Numbered from the stretch's first letter, positions 1 to 9,105 are shown. The stretch is 64,000 nt of DNA from an uncultured Psychroserpens sp. (GCF_947503375.1 NZ_CANNDQ010000004.1:62001-126000); one strand, 5' to 3'. Notes: generated from the letters alone by a model not told the origin. Numbers and translations: made by a program.

Positions 1-1102
1 TTTTGTGGTTTTAATAGGTGTATTGCTTTCAATGATAAGTTTTGGCTGGGTGGTGATCACTTGTGTTTTAGCTCGAGAATTAGCGTTACGTATCAAAGGA
101 ATCAACTATCCTTTTTTAGTAGCTTGTGTATATTTTAGCAACAGCGCTTGGGTTACAGGTTTATCTAGCTCTATACCACTATTATTGGGTACAAAAGACA
201 ATTATTTGATCCAAGCTGGTGTCTTATCAGATGTTATCCCAACCACTTATACTTTAGGCTCTACACTCAATATTGTTACTGTTCTTTTGTTTGTGCTATT
301 TGCTCCTTTAATGATTTTGCTATTAATTCCAAAAACAAAACACATTAAAGAACTAAAGGATATGACTGAACACTCATACAATAAAGAACAAACCTCTATA
401 AAAAATGAAGCCGATGGTCTAAATTTAAACTATAATGCGCTGTCTGATAAATTAAATAATGGCATACTATTACAAATCATTATAGTAGTCATGGGCTTAA
501 CATACATCATTTATCATTTTCATACAAATGGTTTTGAATTGAATTTCAATATCATGATTTTCATCTTCCTCATCATTGGATTAGCCTTACACAAAACACC
601 AATGCGCTATGCTATAGCAATGAAGCGATCAAGTAGTAATATCTCAGGAATTTTATACCAATATCCATTTTATGCTGGTATTATGGGAATAATGCTCCAT
701 ACGGGTTTGGGTAAAGAATTAGCTAATATGCTATCGTCTGTAGCTACATTAGAAACGTACCCTTTCTACGCATTTATAACAGGAGGAATTGTAAATTTTG
801 CTATCCCATCAGCAGGTGGAGAATTTGCCGTTGTTGGACCAAGTATCATAGATGCTGTTAAAGATATTGGTGCTGGTTTACCTGCTGAAGAAGTTACAGC
901 CATGATATCAAGAGCATCATTATCTGTTGCTTATGGTGAGAGCTTAACCAATTTATTACAACCTTTTTTCTTGCTATTAGTATTCCCAATTATGGGAGCA
1001 GGAATTAAAATACAAGCACGTGATGTTATGGGTTATTTTGTAATCCCCTTCGTTGTATTGTTTATCATTCAATCTATATTAGTTATGTGGTTACCTTTAT
1101 AA
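1..1102 (+). CDS. Short-chain fatty acid transporter, AtoE family (5' truncated)
   Basis: The reading frame is already open at the window edge, so the N-terminus is missing; about 365 residues remain. The protein is almost entirely hydrophobic, with many membrane helices broken by one charged loop around residues 110-150. The conserved-looking C-terminal half (IPSAGGEFAVVGPSI, then SVAYGESLTNLLQPFF) matches the TIGR00366/AtoE family of inner-membrane short-chain fatty acid permeases. These typically have about 440-470 residues, so roughly 80-100 are lost. Family assignment is by recognised motifs; the substrate is inferred. No terminator is obvious after the stop. Confidence 0.8.
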   Translation, partial: FVVLIGVLLSMISFGWVVITCVLARELALRIKGINYPFLVACVYFSNSAWVTGLSSSIPLLLGTKDNYLIQAGVLSDVIPTTYTLGSTLNIVTVLLFVLFAPLMILLLIPKTKHIKELKDMTEHSYNKEQTSIKNEADGLNLNYNALSDKLNNGILLQIIIVVMGLTYIIYHFHTNGFELNFNIMIFIFLIIGLALHKTPMRYAIAMKRSSSNISGILYQYPFYAGIMGIMLHTGLGKELANMLSSVATLETYPFYAFITGGIVNFAIPSAGGEFAVVGPSIIDAVKDIGAGLPAEEVTAMISRASLSVAYGESLTNLLQPFFLLLVFPIMGAGIKIQARDVMGYFVIPFVVLFIIQSILVMWLPL

Positions 1103-1255
1103 TTCTCTATAACAAATGAATATTGAAAAGCACTTATTTATAAACCATCTAGAGTATTAAACATGAACTTGATTTACATTGGTTTTTATTCATGGGCTAC
1201 CTATCTTGGTTCAAGATTGAAAATAGTATTACTTTATCCGCTATATAAAATATTT

Positions 1256-1645
1256 ATGAGAAAGTATGTCAGATTAATATCAATAACACTTGTAACACTA
1301 CTATATTCGCTATCGGTTACAAACTGTAAAGATAACAACCAATTACCTGACCCGTTAGAAGCTGGCTGGAACAATGAAGCTGTTTGCGAAGTTCTTGAAG
1401 AAAATTCAAAATTAAGAACATTAAAATGTACTTTCCCTCCTGGTGTAGGACACGAAAGACATTATCATCGAGCACATTATGGCTATACAATAGTAGGAAG
1501 TAAATTCAAAATAAAGGATACTGCGGGTGTTAGAGAAGTTAATGTACCAACTGGCTACAGTTTTTATAACAATAAGATTGAATGGCATGAAGTATTAAAT
1601 ATAGGTGACACTACTGCTATTTTTTTAATTATTGAACCTAAATAG
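1256..1645 (+). CDS. Cupin-domain lipoprotein
   Basis: A 130-residue protein. The frame is open further upstream (to 1163), but I start at the ATG at 1256 because it gives a standard lipoprotein leader: MRKYVRL, a hydrophobic stretch, then a Cys in SVTNC. The mature part is a single small beta-barrel cupin. The metal-binding cluster is seen as HERHYHRAHYGYTIVGS, with a second histidine in EWHEVLN near the end. Cupins of this size are usually metal-binding or enzyme-like; the substrate cannot be told. It is probably anchored to the membrane facing the periplasm. The Asn before the lipid Cys is unusual, so lipidation is less certain than the fold. Confidence 0.65.
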   Translation: MRKYVRLISITLVTLLYSLSVTNCKDNNQLPDPLEAGWNNEAVCEVLEENSKLRTLKCTFPPGVGHERHYHRAHYGYTIVGSKFKIKDTAGVREVNVPTGYSFYNNKIEWHEVLNIGDTTAIFLIIEPK

Positions 1646-1657
1646 TTAACTTGTGCT

Positions 1658-1774
1658 ATGAATGGTTTTGATATTGTTTTGGCAATAGCCATAATCTTAT
1701 TTGCGCGTCTTGGTATTAGACTAGTAGCTGGTTATATTAAAATGAAAAATGAGCAAAAAAATAACACTCAATGA
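1658..1774 (+). CDS. Small single-pass membrane protein, 38 aa
   Basis: This ORF is short enough to be missed by most gene callers. It runs from an ATG 12 bases after the cupin stop and ends in a TGA that overlaps the ATG of the DUF6090 gene (ATGA, 1771-1774), the classical sign of translational coupling. The peptide has one hydrophobic helix (FDIVLAIAIILFARLGIRLV) and then a short polar, lysine/asparagine-rich tail. I recognise no family. The tight position between two cotranscribed genes supports it being real; no homology evidence is available to me. Confidence 0.45.
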   Translation: MNGFDIVLAIAIILFARLGIRLVAGYIKMKNEQKNNTQ

Positions 1775-2499
1775 TAGGCTTTTTTAGAAAAATTCGCCAA
1801 GTTTTACTCAAAAAAAACAGATTTACTCAATACTTATTATATGCCGTTGGTGAAATTGTTTTGGTTATGATTGGGATTTTATTAGCTATGCAAATCAATA
1901 ACTTAAATGAAAAACGCAAATTACAAAAGACACTTAATAATACATTTCGAATTATCTCTGACGACTTAAAAACCGATACCCTTATCGCTTCTAATATCAT
2001 TTCCTATTATGAGAAAAATCAAAAAAATAGCTTAAAGATTATTAACAGAGAGTTTACTAAAGATAATTATTCAGACTGTATGCAGTGTTTTAATCTGGTG
2101 ACCTTTTATCAACCCTTCAATACGCAATCGAAAGGAATATCTCAGTTAAAAAACATAATTGATGGAGAAAGTAAAGAATTGGATAGCTTAGTAGCTGATA
2201 TCTCTAAATTTTATTCGGTATTTGAACCAAACATAAAGAAGAGTAATGATCGCATGGAGAATGTTGTGATGAGCAATGTAAATGATTTTCAAGAATTTTC
2301 TTGGTTTGTAGATATGTCTCAAGCGAAATTCACACCTGAACTTATAGCATATTTTACTACAAGTGAAGATTATAGAAAACGTGTTGTATCACACAATATG
2401 TTAGCAGTTGGTAACCATTTAGGACTCGCTAAAAGCTACAAAGCTAGTGCTACAGAACTTATTCAACGTATTGAGAGCAGACTAAAAGACGAAGATTAA
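1771..2499 (+). CDS. DUF6090 family membrane-anchored protein
   Basis: A 242-residue protein with the very recognisable N-terminus of DUF6090: FFRKIRQVLLKKNRFTQYLL, then a membrane helix ending in MIGILLAMQINN. The rest is soluble and helical, probably on the periplasmic side. DUF6090 proteins are common in Flavobacteriia, often in tandem groups, and have no established function. This one is single and translationally coupled (ATGA) to a 38-residue membrane peptide upstream. Its 3' end overlaps the stop of the convergent VOC gene by 4 bases. Confidence 0.8.
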   Translation: MIGFFRKIRQVLLKKNRFTQYLLYAVGEIVLVMIGILLAMQINNLNEKRKLQKTLNNTFRIISDDLKTDTLIASNIISYYEKNQKNSLKIINREFTKDNYSDCMQCFNLVTFYQPFNTQSKGISQLKNIIDGESKELDSLVADISKFYSVFEPNIKKSNDRMENVVMSNVNDFQEFSWFVDMSQAKFTPELIAYFTTSEDYRKRVVSHNMLAVGNHLGLAKSYKASATELIQRIESRLKDED

Positions 2500-2870
2500 A
2501 GATCAAGATAAAACACTAGTCCATTACCATATAAATCATAAAACCCAAATTCTCGAGTTCCCCATGTCGTTTCTTTTAAAGATGTTCTATCATGAAATAT
2601 ATCTTTGGTTTTATACTCATCAAACAACGCTTCAATATGATCTACATATATTCTTAACAAAGGTCTATCTATTGTGACTTCCCATTCTTTTTCATCATGC
2701 CATTGCAAATGAATTTCAATACCATCTCTTATGACACCTCCATAATTTGGATTATCTCCTTCATCCTTGAATGCCAACCTAAAGCCTAGCTTTTCTGTAT
2801 AGTAACGAATGGCTTGAGTAACATTTTTAACAGGAAGAACAGGATGAATATGTTTTAGATAACCAGACAT
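2496..2870 (-). CDS. VOC/glyoxalase superfamily protein
   Basis: A 124-residue single-domain member of the vicinal oxygen chelate superfamily. The signs are the start KHIHPVLPVKNVTQAIRYYT, the LGFRLAFKDEG turn, and the ending FGFYDLYGNGLVFYLDL, whose DxxGN-like element is typical of glyoxalase/bleomycin-resistance folds. Such small proteins work as dimers and bind metal or hydrophobic ligands; the specific substrate is unknown. The gene is convergent with the DUF6090 gene and overlaps its stop by 4 bases. It is transcribed alone, divergently from the M23 peptidase gene. Confidence 0.8.
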   Translation of the reverse strand: MSGYLKHIHPVLPVKNVTQAIRYYTEKLGFRLAFKDEGDNPNYGGVIRDGIEIHLQWHDEKEWEVTIDRPLLRIYVDHIEALFDEYKTKDIFHDRTSLKETTWGTREFGFYDLYGNGLVFYLDL

Positions 2871-2926
2871 TTATATATTTTTACTACATAAATGTAACAC
2901 TTTAATTAAATTATTGCCTTTATTTT

Positions 2927-3736
2927 ATGAAACTTTTATTAGCGATTTTTATACTCCTCTTTTCATTTCAATACGGTAGTAGCCAATCTGTAAAACGCAT
3001 TAAACATATTGATAAAGATTCCATTTATTTAAGTTTTATCAATCCGTATATTGCGCCAATGGAAATTAGTATTACACCTTTAGATTCAACTAGATCGTAT
3101 ATTGGTGTAAACAGTTATGGCATTTTAAAGGAAGGTGACACTTTAAAAAATGCACTCATAATTCCTTTAAGTAAACTATCAGATACTACAAAGATACACG
3201 CCAAGTCATATATCAATTTTAAAGCTACATTTGGAGATCCTAATGGTATTATAGACGAAGACCACCTCTATGAATTACCTTTTATGAAAGGGAAACGCTA
3301 TAAAATCATTCAAAGTTTTGATGGCAAATTTTCGCATAATAAGCCACATTCAAAATATGCCATAGATTTTGGAACTCCTATTGGAGACACCATAACTGCA
3401 GCAAGAAGTGGAAGGGTGTTTTTTGTAAAAGAAGACTCTAAAGAGCACTGTAAAACTTCAAAATGTGCAAGCAAAGGCAATAAAGTACTTATCATTCATG
3501 ATGATGGCACTATGGCTCACTATGTTCATTTAGATTTTGAAGGCGCTTTAGTTGAAATAGGTGATCATGTTAGTGTCAATCAACCCATAGGCATATCTGG
3601 CATGACTGGTTTTACAACAATTCCTCATCTTCATTTTGTGATGTACAAAGCGCGTAGTAAATCAATTCCTTATTACTTTAAAGGCTTTCGAAGAAAAAAA
3701 TTAAAACAAGGCAAGTATTATAAAAAACCTTGGTGA
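2927..3736 (+). CDS. M23 family metallopeptidase (LytM domain), secreted
   Basis: A 269-residue protein with a signal peptide of about 19 residues (hydrophobic core, then GSSQ). A unique N-terminal domain of about 110 residues precedes a C-terminal LytM/M23 domain. The zinc-site pattern is visible: HSKYAIDFGTPIGDTI supplies the first His and Asp, and PHLHFV the HxH. M23 enzymes cleave peptide cross-links in peptidoglycan or glycine-rich peptides, in the periplasm or outside. The stop lies 3 bases before the convergent DinB-like gene. Family confidence is high; the exact target is unknown. Confidence 0.85.
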   Translation: MKLLLAIFILLFSFQYGSSQSVKRIKHIDKDSIYLSFINPYIAPMEISITPLDSTRSYIGVNSYGILKEGDTLKNALIIPLSKLSDTTKIHAKSYINFKATFGDPNGIIDEDHLYELPFMKGKRYKIIQSFDGKFSHNKPHSKYAIDFGTPIGDTITAARSGRVFFVKEDSKEHCKTSKCASKGNKVLIIHDDGTMAHYVHLDFEGALVEIGDHVSVNQPIGISGMTGFTTIPHLHFVMYKARSKSIPYYFKGFRRKKLKQGKYYKKPW

Positions 3737-3739
3737 AAG

Positions 3740-4312
3740 TTATTGTTTCACAATCCCTTTAAACTGACTTATATTTGGATTAATTGGATTTCCAGTAGTT
3801 CTCCTAAAAGAAGCCAGCTGCCCACAATGCCATATAGCATCAGCAATAGGACCATTAATTTGATTCCAAAACGGATATTCTTTCTCTCCAAAAATAATTT
3901 TATACTGAGAAATATCTTCACTTGTTCTTAAAATATCAGCAGCTGTTTTTAAGTTTTCTAGTATTTGTGTTCTCTTTTCTAAATAACTTAAATCTGCTGC
4001 TTCTAATTCTCCATTTGGCTGTTTCAATGTTGAATTGACTATTATATAAGACAGACGCAAAATATGGTCTATAGTTTCTTCGGTAGAGCGCACTTCTTCA
4101 TTAGGTCTGTATTGCAAATCTTTTTCGGTCAAGCCTTCACTGGACCAGTAAAACCTAAACCCTAAACCATCAACCATTCTAGCAGCTGTCGTACCTGCGG
4201 TATATTCATTTGAATATTCAGGGATTTCATAATAAGGTAATTTCGCGCTCTCAGTTTGAGATTGAGAAAAAGCAGTAACTAATAAGATAAAGAAAAGGAT
4301 ACTATTTTTCAT
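3740..4312 (-). CDS. DinB-like four-helix protein with signal peptide
   Basis: A 190-residue protein. It begins with a cleavable signal peptide (MKNSILFFILLVTAFSQSQ), which is unusual for a DinB-type helical bundle. The bundle itself shows typical positions: TIDHILRLSY supplies one putative metal His and AIWHCGQLASFRR another, followed by the GNPINPN turn. DinB/YfiT-like proteins often bind divalent metal, and some are thiol-dependent transferases. The gene starts 1 base after the TfoX-like gene, so the two are probably cotranslated from the M28 operon. Function is unknown. Confidence 0.7.
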   Translation of the reverse strand: MKNSILFFILLVTAFSQSQTESAKLPYYEIPEYSNEYTAGTTAARMVDGLGFRFYWSSEGLTEKDLQYRPNEEVRSTEETIDHILRLSYIIVNSTLKQPNGELEAADLSYLEKRTQILENLKTAADILRTSEDISQYKIIFGEKEYPFWNQINGPIADAIWHCGQLASFRRTTGNPINPNISQFKGIVKQ

Positions 4313-4313
4313 T

Positions 4314-4637
4314 TTATTTAGGTTCTAAAGTCATGACGTAGTCATAACTTTCGTTTAAGTATTTTGCAACGTTATCTAAATCATTTAGCATAGAATCAGG
4401 AATTAAAACATATCCTTTCATTACTGCGCCATATGATTTGTAAATAGAAGAATTAAAGGCTTTAATATACTCTTCTTGAACGTCCTTTGAAAATCTAATA
4501 CCTATTTCACAATCTTTATTGAATAATGAAAACATGTAACCATTAGCTGATGTATAAGGCATTGTTTTTCCTTTACGCTCAAATCTTGAGCATTTAGCAA
4601 CTAATTGATCATAAACCTTAAGTTTTTCTTCCCACAT
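4314..4637 (-). CDS. TfoX N-terminal-domain-like protein
   Basis: A 107-residue soluble protein. The central pattern (MPYTSANGYMFSLFNKD, then IGIRFSKD, and YGAVMKGYVLIPDSML) resembles the stand-alone N-terminal domain of TfoX/Sxy. In such domains a strand-turn-strand 'gymf' segment is followed by a 'm.gyv.vp' segment. Single-domain TfoX-like proteins are widespread and mostly uncharacterised, so no competence role is implied. It sits between the M28 peptidase (14 bases upstream) and the DinB-like gene (1 base downstream), forming an apparent three-gene minus-strand operon. Confidence 0.55.
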   Translation of the reverse strand: MWEEKLKVYDQLVAKCSRFERKGKTMPYTSANGYMFSLFNKDCEIGIRFSKDVQEEYIKAFNSSIYKSYGAVMKGYVLIPDSMLNDLDNVAKYLNESYDYVMTLEPK

Positions 4638-4651
4638 GAAAGTATGCGTTT

Positions 4652-6055
4652 TTAGTCTTTCAATTTTGTATCATTGCTTATGGTATCTGTACCATACTTA
4701 TCAATTAGATAAATTAAGGCAGTCATTGCGCCAGCACCCAGTTCAAGTTCACGTTTATTAACATGTTCAAACGTATCATTAGAAGCATGGTGGTGATCAA
4801 AATAACGCTGAGAATCTGGTCTCAATCCAGCTAAGACAATGTTATCATCTTTTAACGGCCCAATATCGGCTCCACTGTAACCTTTTTCAAAATAATGAAT
4901 CAAATAGGGTTTAAATAAAGGCTTCCAGCTCTGTACTTTAGCTAACATGGCTTCACTAGATTGAAAGCTAAACCCTCTAGGTGTGAATCCGCCAGAATCA
5001 CTTTCTAAAGCAAAAACATGATGCTCTCCTTTTCGTTTTGCTTCTTCAGCATATTTATTTCCACCACGTAATCCATTTTCTTCATTCATAAACAATACAG
5101 CTCTAATGGTTCGCTTTGGTCTAATACCACTTTCTTTGAGCAATCTCAACACATCCATAGACTGTACAACTCCTGCACCATCATCATGCGAGCCATCTCC
5201 TAAATCCCATGAATCTAAATGACCTCCAACTACAATAATCTCGTTCGGAAACTCACTTCCTTTAATCTCACCTATAACATTATACGATTGCACGTCTGCC
5301 AATTGTTTACAATGTTGACTAAAATATAATTTAATATTCTTGTCAAGCGCCAACATACTACTCAACAATTCTGCATCGTTTGTACTAATTGCTGCAGAAG
5401 GAATACGTTTTGAGCTCGGTAAATCACCATAAGACATACTTCCTGTATGAGGGTAATCGTCTAATCTTAAATTTAGAGATCTAACTATAAGACCTACCGC
5501 ACCATACTTTCCTGCTTCACTAGCACCAGAATAACGTTCATTAGCACATCCTCCATAAGCTTCAAACGTATTTATCAAATCTGCCTGCATAGGTCTGTTT
5601 ATAAATACAATTTTACCTTTTATATTTTCTTTGCCTAAAGCTTCTAATTCTTCAAAACTGTTAACTTCAATAATGTTGGCTTTTACGCCTCCTGCTGGAG
5701 TAGCTATTGAGCCACCAAGCGCGCATATATTAACACTAGTTGTTTTTCCGGGAGCTGTTTCGATATAAGCAAATTCGGGTGCTCCTCTTACCCAACGTGG
5801 AACCATGACTGGCTGTAGCCATACACGATCTAAGCCTAAATTTTCAAACTCTTCTTTGGTGTACTGAACAGCTTTCTCTGCGTTTAAAGAGCCCGATAAA
5901 CGACTCCCTATTTGATTTGATAGATGATCTAACCATTGGTAGCTCATTCCATTGGTAAGCGTATTATTAAAAATAGTTTTAATGGTTTCGGCATCCGTCT
6001 GTGCCGATAATTGTAAGGTAATTATTAATGAAAATAATATCAGAATTCGCTTCAT
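4652..6055 (-). CDS. M28 family metallopeptidase, carboxypeptidase Q-like, secreted
   Basis: A 467-residue protein with a signal peptide (ILFSLIITLQLSAQ). An M28 catalytic domain is interrupted by a protease-associated (PA) insert at about residues 115-245. Zinc ligands are visible in order: His and Asp in GGHLDSWDLGDGSHDDGAG, the Glu pair in NEENG, Asp in LESDSGG, and a final His in YFDHHHASNDTFEHV. The architecture and length fit plasma-glutamate-carboxypeptidase/carboxypeptidase Q relatives, which remove residues from dipeptides and oligopeptides. It is the first gene of a short minus-strand operon with the TfoX-like and DinB-like genes. Confidence 0.88.
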   Translation of the reverse strand: MKRILILFSLIITLQLSAQTDAETIKTIFNNTLTNGMSYQWLDHLSNQIGSRLSGSLNAEKAVQYTKEEFENLGLDRVWLQPVMVPRWVRGAPEFAYIETAPGKTTSVNICALGGSIATPAGGVKANIIEVNSFEELEALGKENIKGKIVFINRPMQADLINTFEAYGGCANERYSGASEAGKYGAVGLIVRSLNLRLDDYPHTGSMSYGDLPSSKRIPSAAISTNDAELLSSMLALDKNIKLYFSQHCKQLADVQSYNVIGEIKGSEFPNEIIVVGGHLDSWDLGDGSHDDGAGVVQSMDVLRLLKESGIRPKRTIRAVLFMNEENGLRGGNKYAEEAKRKGEHHVFALESDSGGFTPRGFSFQSSEAMLAKVQSWKPLFKPYLIHYFEKGYSGADIGPLKDDNIVLAGLRPDSQRYFDHHHASNDTFEHVNKRELELGAGAMTALIYLIDKYGTDTISNDTKLKD

Positions 6056-6125
6056 GCAGTAATTTTTAAAGCTAAATATACTACTTAAAATATTTACGTT
6101 TTATAAAGAAATCATAAAAAAAATA

Positions 6126-7004
6126 TCACTCACTCTCTAACTGCTTTATATAGTTGTCTAAATTCTCTTTAATCTCAGCTTCTAATTCTGGCTCAACAAT
6201 ATCTTTATATTCTGTGAGTGTATCGTATAGTATTCTAGCAACAATATAACGTGCTGTAGGTTTATCGTCTGCTGGAATGGTATACCAAGGTGCATGTGGT
6301 TTTGATGTTCGGTTAATGGCATCTTCATAGCATTCTTGATATTTATCCCAAAGTTTACGTTCTTTGAGATCTCCTGGCGAAAACTTCCAATTCTTTTCAG
6401 CTTTACGCAAGCGCCTTAATAGTCGGTTTCTTTGCTCATCTTTAGAAAGGTGTAAGAAGAATTTAAAAATAAGGGTTCCATTTTGTGCAATATGCTCTTC
6501 AAAAGCGTTGATTTGATCAAAGCGCTTATCCCAAAATGATTCGTCAATATCTTCTACTGAATTTACATCAGGCAGAAACTCACCAAGAATATAGCTTGGA
6601 TGCACACGAGTTACCAATACATTCTCGTAATGTGTTCTATTGAAAACACCAAATTTCCCACGTGCTGGCAACGCAATATAGTGTCGCCAAAGGTAATCAT
6701 GCTTGCGCTCTAATTCGGTAGGCACTTTAAAACTATGAACGACTATTCCTCTAGTATTAAAATCTTTAAACACTTCACGAATCATACTATCTTTACCTGC
6801 AGTATCCATACCTTGAATACAAATCAAAACGGCATACTTTCCATGAGCATAAATGGTGTTTTGAAAGTCGCCTAGTTTTTCCCTTACGTCTTCTAGCTCT
6901 TTTTCAATTTCTTTTTTATCAGCATCCAAATCAAATGTAGTAGGTGTGTCTTTCAACTGGATACTTTTGGTGACTTGGAATTTATTTACGTTGATGTCTT
7001 TCAT
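6126..7004 (-). CDS. ppk2: PPK2 family polyphosphate kinase / polyphosphate:nucleotide phosphotransferase
   Basis: A protein of about 292 residues, starting at the ATG 7 bases after the stop of the upstream response-regulator gene; an alternative ATG at 7025 would overlap that gene. The Walker A is CIQGMDTAGKDSMIREVF. A lid/Walker B block reads GKFGVFNRTHYENVLVTRVHP, whose FNRTHYE form is the kind I associate with class III enzymes that phosphorylate AMP and ADP. PPK2 enzymes move phosphate between polyphosphate and nucleotides in the cytoplasm. It is the last gene of the six-gene operon starting at 12231. The subclass is inferred. Confidence 0.87.
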   Translation of the reverse strand: MKDINVNKFQVTKSIQLKDTPTTFDLDADKKEIEKELEDVREKLGDFQNTIYAHGKYAVLICIQGMDTAGKDSMIREVFKDFNTRGIVVHSFKVPTELERKHDYLWRHYIALPARGKFGVFNRTHYENVLVTRVHPSYILGEFLPDVNSVEDIDESFWDKRFDQINAFEEHIAQNGTLIFKFFLHLSKDEQRNRLLRRLRKAEKNWKFSPGDLKERKLWDKYQECYEDAINRTSKPHAPWYTIPADDKPTARYIVARILYDTLTEYKDIVEPELEAEIKENLDNYIKQLESE

Positions 7005-7011
7005 ACGATTT

Positions 7012-8175
7012 TTATTTTGATGCAAACATCTTTACATCATGTTCACTTACTTCATTTTCGCCAAGGATAATTAAGCGTTCTACTACATTACGTAGTTCTC
7101 TAATATTTCCGGTCCAATCATACTCCTGTAATAATTTGATCGCTTTTTTAGAGAATGATTTTTTGGCTGTACCTTGTTCTTCAGCAATTTTCTTTGTAAA
7201 ATAGTCTATTAATAAAGGAATATCTTCACGTCTATCATTTAAAGCTGGTACTTTTATTAAAATTACTGCCAATCTATGATATAGATCCTCTCTAAATTTC
7301 CCATCTTCTATTTCTTTTTTTAGGTTTTTGTTCGTTGCAGCTACTACGCGAACATCTACTTTAATATCTTTATCATTACCTACGCGTTGAATTTTATTTT
7401 CTTGTAAAGCTCTTAACACTTTAGCTTGAGCAGAAAGACTCATGTCTCCTATTTCATCAAGAAAAATTGTGCCTTTATTAGCGGCTTCAAACTTTCCTGC
7501 TCTATCTTTTACAGCACTTGTAAAAGCACCCTTTACATGACCAAACAACTCACTTTCAATAAGCTCAGAAGGTATTGCTGCACAATTTACCTCTACTAAA
7601 GGTCCTTTTGCGCGTTCGCTTTTTTCATGTAACCAATGTGCAACCAATTCTTTACCTGTTCCATTGGGTCCAGTAATTAATACACGAGCATCAGTAGCTG
7701 CTACTTTTTCTATCATGTCTTTGATATGAGAAATGGCTTCACTTTCACCAATCATTTCATATTTTTTGCTGACTTTCTTCTTAAGCATTTTGTTTTCGAC
7801 AACAAGCTCTTTCCTATCTAAAGCAATGCGAACAGTATTTAAAAGTCTGTTCAAATCTGGTGGCTTAGAGATGTAATCAAAAGCACCAAGACGCATGGTA
7901 TTTACTGCTGTATCTAGATCGCCATGACCTGAGATCATGACCATAGGTGTTTCTGGCTTGATCTTTTTTACGGCCTCAAGAACTTCAACACCATCCATTT
8001 TAGGCATTTTTATATCACACAGGACAAGATCATAATCTTCTTTCTTTATTTTTTCAATACCAACTAATCCGTCTTCAGCCTCTTCAACTGTGTAAGCATC
8101 GTTTTCTTCAGAAAGAATTTTTACTAATACTCTTCTAATAGCTGCTTCGTCTTCAATTACTAAAATTTTTGCCAT
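7012..8175 (-). CDS. Sigma-54-type response regulator lacking a C-terminal HTH
   Basis: A 387-residue protein. Residues 1-120 are a receiver domain: acidic pair E8/D9, phospho-acceptor D54 in LVLCDIKMPKMDG, then MISGHG and SKPP. From about residue 140 to the end it is an AAA+ domain: Walker A GPNGTGKE, Walker B GTIFLDEIGD, and FREDLYHRL. The sigma-54 contact loop reads GAFTSA rather than GAFTGA. The protein stops after the AAA+ lid (VVERLIILGENEV) with no Fis-type helix-turn-helix; NtrC relatives with one are usually 450-480 residues. It starts 2 bases after the outer-membrane protein gene. No histidine kinase is nearby. Confidence 0.88.
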   Translation of the reverse strand: MAKILVIEDEAAIRRVLVKILSEENDAYTVEEAEDGLVGIEKIKKEDYDLVLCDIKMPKMDGVEVLEAVKKIKPETPMVMISGHGDLDTAVNTMRLGAFDYISKPPDLNRLLNTVRIALDRKELVVENKMLKKKVSKKYEMIGESEAISHIKDMIEKVAATDARVLITGPNGTGKELVAHWLHEKSERAKGPLVEVNCAAIPSELIESELFGHVKGAFTSAVKDRAGKFEAANKGTIFLDEIGDMSLSAQAKVLRALQENKIQRVGNDKDIKVDVRVVAATNKNLKKEIEDGKFREDLYHRLAVILIKVPALNDRREDIPLLIDYFTKKIAEEQGTAKKSFSKKAIKLLQEYDWTGNIRELRNVVERLIILGENEVSEHDVKMFASK

Positions 8176-8177
8176 AA

Positions 8178-9062
8178 TTATATTTTAAATTTTATTCCTG
8201 TTCTTAGATAGAACGCATTTACATCGTCTAATTTAAAAACTTCATCTCTATCTTTATTGCGTAGCACATTATTTAATCTAAATGTATAACCTGTATAAAT
8301 GTAAGCTACCAAATGTTTAGTGAATAAATATTCATATCCTAAACCTCCAACTGCAACTGATAATGAAATGTTTTCTACCGCTTTTCCATTAACAAGCTGT
8401 GGTCTTTGCAAATGTGCGAAATACCCATCAAGGCCAATAAATGCTTGCAACATATTTTTTTCATTTAAGAAGCGTTTTATATTAGATTTTGGCACGCCAG
8501 CATTAAATGACCACTTATCATTTATTCGTCTATAATAGCTTACAAAAGGCAAAGGAAATGGCACTCCTGTTGTTGCGTTATATGTCAATCCTAAAATCAA
8601 TCTGTAAGGACGTTTAAGACCTTCATCTTTAGTTCTGTCATTAATAGCGTAGGCTCCTCCATTCAGAAAAAAATCATCAGAAGTTAATTTTTCGGTAAGT
8701 GTTGATGCTATTCTTGGGTTGAATTTAAAACCTAATCGCCATTTTTCACTAGTCTTAAAAGTATAGCCTATATTTAAGTCAATAATATTTATAGTTTCTA
8801 ATAGCGAACGGTCAAATGGGTAATCGTCTTCTAAATTAAGAATAATACGATTATATTCAGCTCCAATAATAAGGTAACAATCTTCGCTTGTCTTTATTGG
8901 GTAATTGAGTAAAGCTCTAAGTCTTGTGTATTGATCTTCGGAATCACTTTTTGGTATGAATGAATACTCCAATCGAGCTATGTCTGTGAGTTGAGCAGTC
9001 ATCGAGTATGATATTAGACAAAAAAATAATGAGATAAAAACTTTACACAGTTTATTGATCAT
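8178..9062 (-). CDS. Outer-membrane beta-barrel protein (DUF6268-like)
   Basis: A 294-residue protein with a clear signal peptide (FISLFFCLISYSMTAQ). The mature part consists of alternating aromatic/hydrophobic strands such as YRLILGLTYN, PLPFVSYYRRI and LVAYIYTGYTFRL, and ends in an outer-membrane-like strand (YLRTGIKFKI). The overall look fits the DUF6268 outer-membrane barrel family of Bacteroidota, whose function is not known. It lies 43 bases after the MscS gene and 2 bases before the response regulator, inside the six-gene operon. The family name is a recollection; the barrel prediction is from sequence. Confidence 0.65.
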   Translation of the reverse strand: MINKLCKVFISLFFCLISYSMTAQLTDIARLEYSFIPKSDSEDQYTRLRALLNYPIKTSEDCYLIIGAEYNRIILNLEDDYPFDRSLLETINIIDLNIGYTFKTSEKWRLGFKFNPRIASTLTEKLTSDDFFLNGGAYAINDRTKDEGLKRPYRLILGLTYNATTGVPFPLPFVSYYRRINDKWSFNAGVPKSNIKRFLNEKNMLQAFIGLDGYFAHLQRPQLVNGKAVENISLSVAVGGLGYEYLFTKHLVAYIYTGYTFRLNNVLRNKDRDEVFKLDDVNAFYLRTGIKFKI

Positions 9063-9105
9063 AGAATAGTATAGCTATTATTAAGTTTCTTATTTGGTTT
9101 TAGTA

